A stretch of 60,279 bases of DNA from an uncultured Fibrobacter sp. (GTDB lineage Bacteria; Fibrobacterota; Fibrobacteria; Fibrobacterales; Fibrobacteraceae), in NCBI GenBank assembly GCA_946183925.1, contig CAMHDS010000007.1:1-60279 (forward strand). The letters run 5' to 3'. The position numbers were made by a program, and so were the translations under genes. The notes below the pieces were generated by a model that saw only the letters and a program-made list of their open reading frames with translations, had not been told where the DNA came from and ran no database searches. The first letter of the stretch is position 1. Each line of letters opens with the position of its first letter. This document shows positions 13,691 through 21,878 of the stretch, piece by piece.

Positions 13691-15832
13691 CTAGCCGAGA
13701 CGTTCCTTGAGGCGCGTGTAGCGGCGAGTGCTGCGGTTGTTGCGCACAGCCTGGTGGAACGCGCCGGGTGCGGAAAGTACCCACACGTGGCCCTTGGCGC
13801 GGGTGATGGCGGTGTACAGCAGGTTCCGCTGGAGCATCACGTAGTGGCTGGAGTCTAGAATCACGATGACGGCGGGGTATTCGCTGCCCTGGCTCTTGTG
13901 GATGGTGCAGGCGTAGGCCAGCTGCAGGTCCTCGATTTCGTCTCCTTCGTAGTCCACCGTCTTGTCGTCGAAAAAGACCGTCATGGCGGACTTGTCCTTC
14001 TTGACGTTAAAGACGATGCCCACGTCGCCGTTGAACACGTTCTTGTCGTAGTTGTTGGTGGTTTGCATCACCCGGTCGCCTGCGCCCCATTCGGTGCCGC
14101 CTATCTTGAATTTCTGGGCGCTGCCGTTCATCAGTTTTTGCAGGAACTGGTTCAGCTCGAAAACGCCCAGCGGACCCTTGCGCATGGGGGCGAGTATCTG
14201 CAGGTCGCTTTTCAGGTCGATGTCCAGCTTGGAACGCACGCCGGTGGTGACCAGCTTCTGCAAGATGTCGAGAGCCTCTTCGGGAGTCTCGTAGGGCATA
14301 AAGTGGAAGTTGGGTCCGTCAATAGGGGCGGGAGTGATTCCCTGGTTGATTTTAGCCGCCTTGTCGGCGATGTCGCTGCCGCTGGCCTGGCGAAAGATGT
14401 GCTGCAGCCGCACGTTTGGAATTTTCGGGCACTGGAGCAGGTCGTTGAGCACGTTGCCGGGCCCCACGCTTGGCAGCTGGTCGGCGTCCCCTACCAGTAA
14501 TATGCGGGCGGACAAGCTCACCGCTTCCAAAAGTGAGGCGGCAAGCCAGGTGTCCACCATACTGAATTCATCTACAATCAACAGGTCGCAGTGGAGCTGG
14601 TTGCCAATGTTCCTGTTGAACTTCTTGGTCAAGGGGTCCACTTCCAGAAGGCGGTGCACCGTTTTCGCGGGCGCTCCGCAGAGGCTTTCCATGCGCTTGG
14701 CGGCACGTCCCGTAGGGGCAGCCAGCAGCACAGATTCCCCCATCTTGTTGGCAAGATGCAATATGCCCTTGAGTATCGTCGTCTTTCCCGTACCGGGGCC
14801 GCCTGTGACGATGGAGAACTTGTGGGAAAGCGCCATCTGGATGGCCTGCCTTTGCACTGGATCGAAACTGAACTTGTGTTCCCTCTCCCAGCTCACCAGG
14901 TACTGCTCGAAACCTTCGGTAGGGAGCGTGTTCCGCTGTAGCCGAAGTGCGATGTTTCGGGCGATGGCGTCTTCTGCCCGGAACATAGGCGGGTAAAAGC
15001 AGTCGTCGCCTACGCGGGTAATGCGCCCGTTCTTGCACAGGCCTTCGAACTGCTCCATGAGAATCTGTACCGCGTCGTCGTCAAAGCTGTCTATCCGCAG
15101 GTTCTTGAGGGTGCGGTCCAGCAGGGCGTCCTTGGGCAGGTACACGTGGCCTTCGTTGAAGGAGGATTCTTGCAGGGAATAGAGTAGTGCCGCTTGGAAA
15201 CGCTGCGGGCTGTCTTTGGGCAGTCCCAACTTCATGGCGATTTCGTCGGCGCTTGCAAACCCGATTCCCCACACCTCTTCGCAGAGCAGGTAGGGGTTCT
15301 CCTTGATTTTGGGAATGGTGTCTTCGCCGTAGGTGACCCAGAGTCTCTTTGCTGTGGCCCCTATTATACCGTGCCTGTACAGGAAAAGCATAGTGTCCCG
15401 GCTAAGGCGGGCCTCTTGCCAGCTGGCCAGGAATTCCGCCAGCTTCTTATGGGAGAGGCCCTTAATTTTGGTCTCGGAAAGTTTTTCGGGATGGTTGTCC
15501 AGAATGTCCAGCAGGCTCTCGCCGAAGGCTTCTACTAGGCGCTCGGCGATCTTGGGCCCGATGCCCCGGAACAGGCCGCTGGCCAGGTAGTCCTTCAGGT
15601 TGCCGTCGCCTGTTTCCAGAAGCTCGAAGCCCGTGGCCTTGAACTGCTCGCCGAACTTGGGGTGGCGCCCCCATTCGCCCTCGAACCGCAGGTTCTCGCC
15701 GGGGGTGAGTGCGGGAAAGTTCCCGGTGACCACCGCCACCTTGCCCGTATCCGAAAGCACTACCTTTAACACGGTAAAACCGTTGGTGGCATTCTGGTAG
15801 GTGATGTTCTTGATGGATCCCTGGATTTGCAT
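13691..15832 (-). CDS. recD2: RecD2-type ATP-dependent DNA helicase
   Basis: SF1B 5'-3' DNA helicase of the RecD2 type, found in bacteria in a form independent of RecBC and implicated in replication and repair. 713 aa in the usual order: OB-like N-terminal domain (1-80), helix-hairpin-helix region around DYLASGLFRGIGPKIAERLV and NPYLLCEEVWGIGFASADEI, then the motor domain with Walker A VTGGPGTGKTT (about 343-353), DLLIVDEFSMVD (motif II), GDADQLPSVGPGNVL (motif III), and the C-terminal UvrD_C_2 part LAYACTIHKSQGSEYPAV and NLLYTAITRAKGHVWV (motifs V and VI). All motor motifs are intact. It stands downstream of the mini ribosomal gene, separated by a terminator. Confidence 0.95.
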   Translation of the reverse strand: MQIQGSIKNITYQNATNGFTVLKVVLSDTGKVAVVTGNFPALTPGENLRFEGEWGRHPKFGEQFKATGFELLETGDGNLKDYLASGLFRGIGPKIAERLVEAFGESLLDILDNHPEKLSETKIKGLSHKKLAEFLASWQEARLSRDTMLFLYRHGIIGATAKRLWVTYGEDTIPKIKENPYLLCEEVWGIGFASADEIAMKLGLPKDSPQRFQAALLYSLQESSFNEGHVYLPKDALLDRTLKNLRIDSFDDDAVQILMEQFEGLCKNGRITRVGDDCFYPPMFRAEDAIARNIALRLQRNTLPTEGFEQYLVSWEREHKFSFDPVQRQAIQMALSHKFSIVTGGPGTGKTTILKGILHLANKMGESVLLAAPTGRAAKRMESLCGAPAKTVHRLLEVDPLTKKFNRNIGNQLHCDLLIVDEFSMVDTWLAASLLEAVSLSARILLVGDADQLPSVGPGNVLNDLLQCPKIPNVRLQHIFRQASGSDIADKAAKINQGITPAPIDGPNFHFMPYETPEEALDILQKLVTTGVRSKLDIDLKSDLQILAPMRKGPLGVFELNQFLQKLMNGSAQKFKIGGTEWGAGDRVMQTTNNYDKNVFNGDVGIVFNVKKDKSAMTVFFDDKTVDYEGDEIEDLQLAYACTIHKSQGSEYPAVIVILDSSHYVMLQRNLLYTAITRAKGHVWVLSAPGAFHQAVRNNRSTRRYTRLKERLG

Positions 15833-15857
15833 TTTGGTCAGCTTCTGGGGTTACACG

Positions 15858-15888
15858 AAAAAACGGAGTGTGTTGGCACCCCGTTTTT
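15858..15888 (-). terminator. Intrinsic terminator after the mini ribosomal protein gene
   Basis: AAAAACGG and CCGTTTTT arms with an imperfect AGTG/CACC continuation. It is oriented to end the minus-strand small gene at 15914, so recD2 has its own start downstream. Confidence 0.7.
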
Positions 15889-15913
15889 AGGAAATCACAA
15901 AAATGCTAACGGA

Positions 15914-16009
15914 TTAGCGAAGTTTCTTTTTGTGACGGTCACGACGACGGCGCTTTTTGCGCTTGTGAGTCGCAATCTTCCTGCGCTTTCTTTTCTTTCC
16001 GCAAGGCAT
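15914..16009 (-). CDS. Mini ribosomal protein, mS38/COX24 (AURKAIP1) type
   Basis: 31-aa, extremely basic peptide: MPCGKKRKRRKIATHKRKKR followed by RRRDRHKKKLR. The PxGKKRKR.K.ATHKRKKR signature is that of the tiny AURKAIP1/COX24-domain protein of FCB bacteria, homologous to mitoribosomal mS38 and associated with the small-subunit rRNA (family knowledge). GGAGA seven bases upstream marks the start, and a terminator follows. Too short for most gene finders and easily missed. It supports placing the organism in the FCB group. There is no hydrophobic or acidic segment, and the sequence leaves little room for another interpretation. Confidence 0.85.
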   Translation of the reverse strand: MPCGKKRKRRKIATHKRKKRRRRDRHKKKLR

Positions 16010-16172
16010 ATTGATTCTCCGTTAAGGGTTAAACATTAAAATTCGGTGCCAAAATAGAGAAAATTATGGGGATTTTGTCAAGGTTTGGTTCTTTTTGTAC
16101 ACGAAAATTGGCCAAAAACGGCAACTTTGGGTATAGAATCATTGTATTATTATAAAAAACAAAGAGGAAAAC

Positions 16173-17351
16173 ATGGAAAATTTCAATTTCTACAGCCCCA
16201 CAGAATTTGTATTCGGCATGGACCGCGAAAATGAATGCGGCGCCCTGGTCAAGAAGTACGGTGGCACCAAGGTGCTCATCCACTACGGTGGCGGTTCTGC
16301 GGTGCGTTCGGGCCTCATCGACCGAGTGAAGGCGAGCCTTGACGCTGCAGGAATCCCCCATGTTGAACTGGGCGGTGTGAAGCCGAACCCCCATGACTCT
16401 CTTGTCTATAAGGGCATTGAAATTGTCCGCCAGAATGGTATCGACTTTATCCTTGCGGTGGGCGGCGGCTCCACCATCGATAGCTCCAAGGCCATTGCCA
16501 TGGGCGTTCCTTACGAGGGCGATTTCTGGGATTTTTACGAGGGCAAGGCCTCGGCTACCTGCGCACTCCCCATAGGCGTGGTGCAGACCATTGCGGCTGC
16601 CGGTTCCGAAGGTAGCGGCGACTCCGTAGTGACCAAGGAAGACGGCATGCTCAAGCGGGGTGCCAGCAGCGAGCATATCCGCCCGAAGTTTGCGGTGCAG
16701 AATCCGGCACTCCTTTGCACGCTGCCTGCCTACCAGACGGCTTGCGGCATTACCGACATCATGGCCCACGTCTTTGAACGCTACTTCACGAACACGCTGG
16801 AAGTGGAAATTACCGACCGCCTGTGCGAAGCGGTGCTCCTCACGATGGTTAAGGAAGGGCCCCGCGCCATTGCCGACCCCGCCAACTACCAGGTGCGGGC
16901 CAACATCATGTGGGCGGGGACGGTAGCCCACAACGGCGTTGTGGGCTGCGGGCGCAGTCAAGACTGGAACAGCCACGCCATCGAGCACGAACTTTCGGCG
17001 CTTTACGACTGCGCCCATGGCGCGGGCCTTGCTGTGATTATGCCCGCCTGGATGGAATACGTGGTGGACCACAACGTGATGCGCTTTGCCCAGATGGCGA
17101 CCCGCGTGTTCGGCTGCGAGATGAATTTCGAAAACCCGAAGGCCACTGCCCTCGAAGGCATCAAGGCTTTCCGCCGATTCCTGCATTCTATCGGCATGCC
17201 CATCAACTTCGCTGAACTCGGTGCTAAAGAAGAAGACATCCCGAAGATGGTGGAAAAACTGAATCCGGGCGACGGCTGGGGATTTGTCCCGCTCAAGGCG
17301 AAGGACGTGACCGCGATTTACACCATCGCCGCCCACGCAACGCTGGAGTAG
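16173..17351 (+). CDS. Iron-containing alcohol dehydrogenase (butanol-dehydrogenase type)
   Basis: Group III metal-dependent alcohol dehydrogenase, probably NAD(P)H-linked reduction of an aldehyde during fermentation. 392 aa, family-typical. The nucleotide-binding stretch ILAVGGGSTIDSSKAIAMG is at about 92-110. Metal ligands are Asp and His in ITDIMAHVFERY, His in HAIEHELSALYD and His in DCAHGAGLAVIMPAWMEY. An AAAGAGG Shine-Dalgarno precedes the ATG. The downstream SDR starts 4 bp after the stop, so the two are almost surely co-transcribed. A paralog with the same motifs lies at 49658. Natural substrate (butyraldehyde, lactaldehyde, others) is not determinable here. Confidence 0.92.
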   Translation: MENFNFYSPTEFVFGMDRENECGALVKKYGGTKVLIHYGGGSAVRSGLIDRVKASLDAAGIPHVELGGVKPNPHDSLVYKGIEIVRQNGIDFILAVGGGSTIDSSKAIAMGVPYEGDFWDFYEGKASATCALPIGVVQTIAAAGSEGSGDSVVTKEDGMLKRGASSEHIRPKFAVQNPALLCTLPAYQTACGITDIMAHVFERYFTNTLEVEITDRLCEAVLLTMVKEGPRAIADPANYQVRANIMWAGTVAHNGVVGCGRSQDWNSHAIEHELSALYDCAHGAGLAVIMPAWMEYVVDHNVMRFAQMATRVFGCEMNFENPKATALEGIKAFRRFLHSIGMPINFAELGAKEEDIPKMVEKLNPGDGWGFVPLKAKDVTAIYTIAAHATLE

Positions 17352-17355
17352 CGCC

Positions 17356-18372
17356 GTGAAAGCGCTCTTTATCGGCGGTACGGGAACAATCAGCATGGCC
17401 ATCACGCGGCTTGCGGTGGCCCAGGGCTGGAAACTTTACCTGCTCAATCGCGGGAACCGCCCCGCAGAAGATATCCCCGAAGGTGTCGAAATCATCAATG
17501 CCGACATCTACAATGAGTCGGATGTTGCCGAAAAAATCAAGGGCATGCAGTTCGACGTGGTCTGCGACTTCATCGTATTCCACCCGAGTGCACTGGAACG
17601 GGATTACCGCCTTTTCAAGGGCAAGACCAAGCAGTTCATATACATCAGTTCCGCGAGCGCCTACCAGAAGCCCCTTTCGGACTACCGCATTACCGAGGGC
17701 ACGCCTCTTGCAAACCCCTACTGGGAATATTCCCGCAACAAGATTGCGGGGGAGGAATTCCTGATGCGTAAGTACCGCGAAGAGGGTTTCCCCATCACGA
17801 TTGTGCGCCCGAGCCATACCTACGACGAACGCAGCATCCCGCTGGGCGTCCACGGCAAGAACGGAAGTTGGCAGGTGGCAAAGCGCATGCTCGAGGGCAA
17901 GCCCGTCATTATTCACGGCGATGGCACGAGCCTCTGGACCATGACTTTCAACACCGACTTTGCCCAGGGTTTCGTGGGCCTGATGGGTAACGTGCATGCG
18001 ATCGGTGAATCTTTCCAGATAACCAGCGACGAGACGCTCACTTGGAACCAGATTTACAAGGCGGTTGCCGATGCTCTCGGTGTCGAACTCAAGCCTTACT
18101 ACGTATCTTCGCAGTTCCTTGCGGATGTGAGCGACTACGATTTGCTCGGGAGCCTCATCGGCGACAAGGCGAACTCCGTGGTGTTCGACAATTCCAAGCT
18201 CAAGCGTGCCGTGCCCACGTTCCGCACCGAGGTCCGCTTTGACCAGGGTATCCGCCGCACCATCGCAAACGTGCTGGCCCATCCGGAATTCCAGAAAGAG
18301 GATCCCGAATTCGACGCCTGGTGTGACAAGGTCATCGAAACGCTGGAATCGGCGAAGAAAAATTTCAAATAA
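17356..18372 (+). CDS. NAD-dependent epimerase/dehydratase-like SDR
   Basis: Extended short-chain dehydrogenase with a Rossmann fold. The 338-aa protein opens with MKALFIGGTGTISMAI, the atypical glycine motif GGTGTIS seen in CSP41/epimerase-like SDRs rather than GxxGxxG of classical epimerases. YISSASAYQ and the later YSRNK give the Ser...YxxxK catalytic pattern. GTG start, 4 bp after the dehydrogenase stop. It may act on a nucleotide-sugar or on RNA-like substrates as for CSP41 relatives; the substrate is unknown. The neighbourhood (Fe-alcohol dehydrogenase) gives no more than a redox hint. Confidence 0.85.
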   Translation: MKALFIGGTGTISMAITRLAVAQGWKLYLLNRGNRPAEDIPEGVEIINADIYNESDVAEKIKGMQFDVVCDFIVFHPSALERDYRLFKGKTKQFIYISSASAYQKPLSDYRITEGTPLANPYWEYSRNKIAGEEFLMRKYREEGFPITIVRPSHTYDERSIPLGVHGKNGSWQVAKRMLEGKPVIIHGDGTSLWTMTFNTDFAQGFVGLMGNVHAIGESFQITSDETLTWNQIYKAVADALGVELKPYYVSSQFLADVSDYDLLGSLIGDKANSVVFDNSKLKRAVPTFRTEVRFDQGIRRTIANVLAHPEFQKEDPEFDAWCDKVIETLESAKKNFK

Positions 18373-18387
18373 TTTTTTTGCGTTGAA

Positions 18388-19941
18388 CTATTCGCCGCAT
18401 TTTGCGGCGGAGGTCATGGCGAAACGGCCCTTGGCGGTTTCGCATTCGGCCCGCAGGTAGGCGTATCCTGAACTGTGGACCGTAACAGTTTCGTTCTGGC
18501 TTGCGGCCACCAGGCTTTCGGGGCAAATTTCTTCTTTGGCTGCCCATTTGCCGCCTGCCAGAATGCGGCGGCCATAGATGCGTATATAGCGGAAACCGCC
18601 GCCCAGGTCCTGGGTGCTCTGGGCATGGAACTTTACGGTGTCCCCGTCGCGATCCCACCAGAGGGCGGGTCCGTCGGTGATGTAACAGTTGTCGCCAGCG
18701 AAGGCACGTTTCAGGGCTTCGGGTGTGGTTTCCCCTTCCATAACTCCGAATTCCGAATTCCGAATTCCGAATTTAATAACAGTCCGGACCCGTCCGAAGA
18801 CGTGGTGGCGGTTGTTCCCCAGGGAGAAAAGCGGCAGGCGCACGAAGGTGGTGTCGTTCAGGTCGCCGTGGGCGTCGTTTCCGCCGATAGGGAGTAGGAA
18901 GTTTCCTTTGCCCAGCTCGTCGATCCACCAGGCGCGACCCAGTTTAAATCCTTCGTCGCGGATTCCGTTCCAGAACTGGATGCCGCGAACGGGGTGCCTT
19001 GCGTCTAGGTGCAGATCTGCAGTTTTCCAGTAGCCGCGTCGGAAAATGAATTTTTCAAGCGCTCCCATTTGCTGCAGGGGGTGTGCGGCAAAGCAGGGAG
19101 CGTCCGTCATTTCCAGGATGCGCCCGATGGGGAGCGTGGGCCTGTTGTTGAGCCAGTAGCGGCCGCAGTCGCCGAGACCCGGCAGGTAGGAGGCGGGCCC
19201 GAGTGCGGTCATGTGCACGTTTTCGCCCTTGCTGTTGCCTGCGGAGATTTCTTCGCCGGCGATGAGGAGTGGCTTTGCGGGGAGTGCGGCGATTTCGTCT
19301 TTCAGGTTCTGGAAACGCGCCGATGCCGAGGGGGCTTCTTTGGTGTAGTCGTCGACGGCAAAGGCGAAATCGTAGGCGTGGTCCGTAAAGTTCACGAAGT
19401 CGAGTCCTATGGATTCTGCCGCCTGCTGCATTACGGCGGGACTTGCACCGTATTCCACGTGGTCTGCCGAGTAGTAGGTGTGGCAGTGCATTTCGCCTGC
19501 GGCATATCCTTCGGGTTTGGGAAGCTCGTGCCGTAGAATCTGGATTTTCAGCGGCGAGGGTTTCAGGCCTGGAAAGTTCCAGCGCTGGAAGGTCCGTTCC
19601 TTGCCGTTGCGGCTTGCGGTGACTTTCGGGAAAATCTCGTAGAGGCCGGGATCCAGCGCACCGATTCCTACGGGGAAAAAATGGAAGGGCTGGTCCGCTT
19701 TCAGGTCCAGATGGTCAAAACGTCTGGTTTCGTCGGGGCAGTTTTCGTCTAGGCGCCGGATCGAAATTTCCAGGCTGTTGACGGTGGCGGGAAACCGGTG
19801 GGCATCCCGTACCACAATCCAAAGCAGGGGTGTTTTGCCGGGCACAAACTGGAACGGTGCGTCGGTAAAGATTTCGGGCCAGGGCCTGTACAGCAGGGAC
19901 CAGGGCAGCCTGAACTTGAAGTGGGTCTCGGCGTAGTGCAT
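18388..19941 (-). CDS. CehA/McbA-type PHP metallohydrolase
   Basis: PHP-fold phosphoesterase-like protein of 517 aa. The metal-binding motifs in order are GEMHCHTYYSADH (about 150-162), NFTDHAYDF (about 184-192), GEEISAGN, AAHPLQQ, and GGNDAHGD in the late part; these are the characteristic clusters of the CehA family. The N-terminal ~140 residues form a beta-rich domain. The gene is the third of an operon with bamD and the barrel protein (3-4 bp gaps). A heptamer array lies in frame in the coding sequence (18743-18770), adding the odd segment FGIRNSEFG that I would not expect in relatives. The natural substrate is unknown; the family acts on esters. Confidence 0.85.
   Translation of the reverse strand: MHYAETHFKFRLPWSLLYRPWPEIFTDAPFQFVPGKTPLLWIVVRDAHRFPATVNSLEISIRRLDENCPDETRRFDHLDLKADQPFHFFPVGIGALDPGLYEIFPKVTASRNGKERTFQRWNFPGLKPSPLKIQILRHELPKPEGYAAGEMHCHTYYSADHVEYGASPAVMQQAAESIGLDFVNFTDHAYDFAFAVDDYTKEAPSASARFQNLKDEIAALPAKPLLIAGEEISAGNSKGENVHMTALGPASYLPGLGDCGRYWLNNRPTLPIGRILEMTDAPCFAAHPLQQMGALEKFIFRRGYWKTADLHLDARHPVRGIQFWNGIRDEGFKLGRAWWIDELGKGNFLLPIGGNDAHGDLNDTTFVRLPLFSLGNNRHHVFGRVRTVIKFGIRNSEFGVMEGETTPEALKRAFAGDNCYITDGPALWWDRDGDTVKFHAQSTQDLGGGFRYIRIYGRRILAGGKWAAKEEICPESLVAASQNETVTVHSSGYAYLRAECETAKGRFAMTSAAKCGE
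18743..18770. repeat. Heptamer repeat array inside a coding sequence
   Basis: ACTCCGA followed by three perfect ATTCCGA units. It lies in frame within the CehA-type metallohydrolase gene and is translated as KFGIRNSEFG-like residues on the minus strand. Confidence 0.8.
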
Positions 19942-19944
19942 GGC

Positions 19945-20961
19945 CTACTCCGGCCGTGCTTCGGCACTTGGGCGTGTTGCGGCGTTCGGGTGAGCTTCCG
20001 CATTCGGACGGGTCTCTGCCTCTGGGCGAACCGGGGCCGCCTTGTTGTCACTGGCGGGAACTTTTTGTTCTTGTTTACCAGCGGGTGCTGCGTTTTCTTT
20101 GCTTGCGGGGATAGCGCTGTTTGTTTTTTGCGAACCGGTTGCGGAGTTGTCTGCCGTAGCAGTGCTGTCTTCTATCACTTCGGGTTTATTCAAGGCGCCA
20201 AAGCTTACGCGGATTTGCAGTTGAATGCCACCGATATTCCACTTGGCCTTTTCTTCGGGGCCGTCGGGCACGATGTCGGCATACTGCTTTTTGGACTTGA
20301 CCGAAATGTAGCTGTATCCCAGGTCGCCATAAACATACAGGTTTTTCCAGTTGAACAGCAGATAGCCGATGCTAAGCCCGAATCCGGAGCCGTAGAAGGG
20401 AGTTTCTGCAGCGAGTTTGCCCCAGCTGGTGTAAATTTCGGTGTGGGGGAGCGTCCAGTACCAACGGAGCGCAATGCTGAAAAGACTTTCGTTACTTAAG
20501 GACATCAAGTTTACGGGAATGGCAAACCGATATTCCAGAAAAAGCGGGAAACCCTGGATGGTGTAGCTGTAGTGGTGGGAACGGTTGTTCTGGTCTACAA
20601 GCACAACGGATTCGTTGTCGTAAATGAACCCTGCGCCAACGCTTACGAAATGGTCTTGTCGCAGTTGGAACTGCAGTCCCGCGTAAATCGGGAAACAGAA
20701 GTTCACCTTCTGAAAGTCTTGCTTGGCCACGTTGGCGCTGTCCCGCTTGTCCAGCGCCTGGGTCAAGAATTCGTGATGGATAGTGTCGATGGCGTCTTGA
20801 AAGTATTCCCGCTGGTCGAAGCTGAGAAAGGAAATTCCCGGTTGCAAAAACAGGGCGATTCTGGAATTGTCGTGAATGTCCGTGCTGTTTTCGGTTTTCG
20901 CGAGGGATGCTACCGTAAGCACGAATGCAAGACACAGAATCTTTTTTGCAAGGGAAACCAT
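19945..20961 (-). CDS. Outer-membrane beta-barrel protein with Pro/Ala-rich C-terminal repeats
   Basis: Signal peptide (LAKKILCLAFVLTVASLAKT) followed by alternating aromatic/polar strands typical of a small barrel (for example YAGLQFQLRQDHFVSVGAGF, YSYTIQGFPLFLEYRFAIPV, LYVYGDLGYSYISVKSK). Ends with a disordered tail (about 245-338) that finishes in six-residue repeats RPEAET, RPNAEA, HPNAAT, RPSAEA. No C-terminal aromatic residue, so the barrel end is internal and the tail is an appendage. It starts 4 bp after bamD and ends 3 bp before the CehA-type gene, forming one operon. Role in the envelope is inferred from topology and neighbours; exact function unknown. Confidence 0.75.
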   Translation of the reverse strand: MVSLAKKILCLAFVLTVASLAKTENSTDIHDNSRIALFLQPGISFLSFDQREYFQDAIDTIHHEFLTQALDKRDSANVAKQDFQKVNFCFPIYAGLQFQLRQDHFVSVGAGFIYDNESVVLVDQNNRSHHYSYTIQGFPLFLEYRFAIPVNLMSLSNESLFSIALRWYWTLPHTEIYTSWGKLAAETPFYGSGFGLSIGYLLFNWKNLYVYGDLGYSYISVKSKKQYADIVPDGPEEKAKWNIGGIQLQIRVSFGALNKPEVIEDSTATADNSATGSQKTNSAIPASKENAAPAGKQEQKVPASDNKAAPVRPEAETRPNAEAHPNAATRPSAEARPE

Positions 20962-20965
20962 AAGA

Positions 20966-21814
20966 TTAGTTTGTCATTTCCTTGTCTTCTTTGTCTTCTT
21001 TCTTCTTCTTGGAATCCTTTTTCATGCGCTTTTCGAAATCTTTTTCGGCGCTGGCGATATTCTTCTCGTTTTTCTCAACGAATTTTTCCATATCGCCGTC
21101 ACTCGCGAATTCACCCTGCATCATGGTGAGGTAATTACGGGCGGATTCGAACTGATCCAGCTCTATGTAGGAATCTACGATAATCTTGAAAGCGTCCTTG
21201 CGGCGCTTGCTCACTTTGTAGGTGTCCAGGAATTCTTTCAGGTAGATGACGGCGGCCTGGTACTTATCCATGCGGTAATATAGCCGAGCGGTTTGGAATT
21301 CTTTTTCGGCAAGGCGCTCTGTCAAGAGTCCATAATAGTAGTTGACGGAATCCTTGAGGGGGGAGTCGGGGTAGTTGGACAGGTAGCGTTCAAAATCCCT
21401 CATGGCGATGGTGGTGTTGGATTCGTCTCGGGCCACCTTGAACTCAATGTTGAATGAAGAAATGGCCTTGCGGAACTCGGCGGTCTCAATAAAGGGAGAG
21501 CCTGGGAAATTCAAGACAAAGGAGCCATATTCGCCACGAGCCTCAATCCATTCTTCTAGGTTAAAATAGCTTTCGGCCAGCAGAAATTGACTTTGTTCCA
21601 TATAGCCCGTGCCTGCACAGAGGCTGAGGATTTCTTCTAGCTTGTCTTGGGCTCTGCCGTATTTTTGTTTCTTGAAAAGTTCTTCGGCCGCTAGGTACTT
21701 GTTCTTGCAGAATTCCGCATGGCTTACTTTCCCGCGGTCCGAGGAGCACGCGCTAAGTCCGACGGCCAGGGCAAAAAGGCAGAGTATTGGGGCTGACTTT
21801 TGAAAAAGGTTCAT
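20966..21814 (-). CDS. bamD: BamD-like outer-membrane assembly lipoprotein
   Basis: TPR lipoprotein of the BAM complex that helps insert barrel proteins into the outer membrane. Lipobox is ALAVGLSAC (Cys23). TPR-like helices run through the body with the family hallmarks (YLAAEELFKKQKYGRAQDKL, SQFLLAESYFNLEEWIEARGEY, FPGSPFIETAEFRKAISSF, FERYLSNYPDSPLKDSV, RMDKYQAAVIYLKEFLDTY). 282 aa is the usual size. The C-terminus is unusually Lys/Glu-rich (KKDSKKKKEDKEDKEMTN). It leads the three-gene minus-strand operon. It is divergent from lptF, another envelope gene, across 64 bp. Confidence 0.9.
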   Translation of the reverse strand: MNLFQKSAPILCLFALAVGLSACSSDRGKVSHAEFCKNKYLAAEELFKKQKYGRAQDKLEEILSLCAGTGYMEQSQFLLAESYFNLEEWIEARGEYGSFVLNFPGSPFIETAEFRKAISSFNIEFKVARDESNTTIAMRDFERYLSNYPDSPLKDSVNYYYGLLTERLAEKEFQTARLYYRMDKYQAAVIYLKEFLDTYKVSKRRKDAFKIIVDSYIELDQFESARNYLTMMQGEFASDGDMEKFVEKNEKNIASAEKDFEKRMKKDSKKKKEDKEDKEMTN

Positions 21815-21878
21815 TTTTTTTCTTTGGTTAATTCTAATTTTCAGCTATCAAATTAGAAAAAAGAAATTCACCGGAAAA

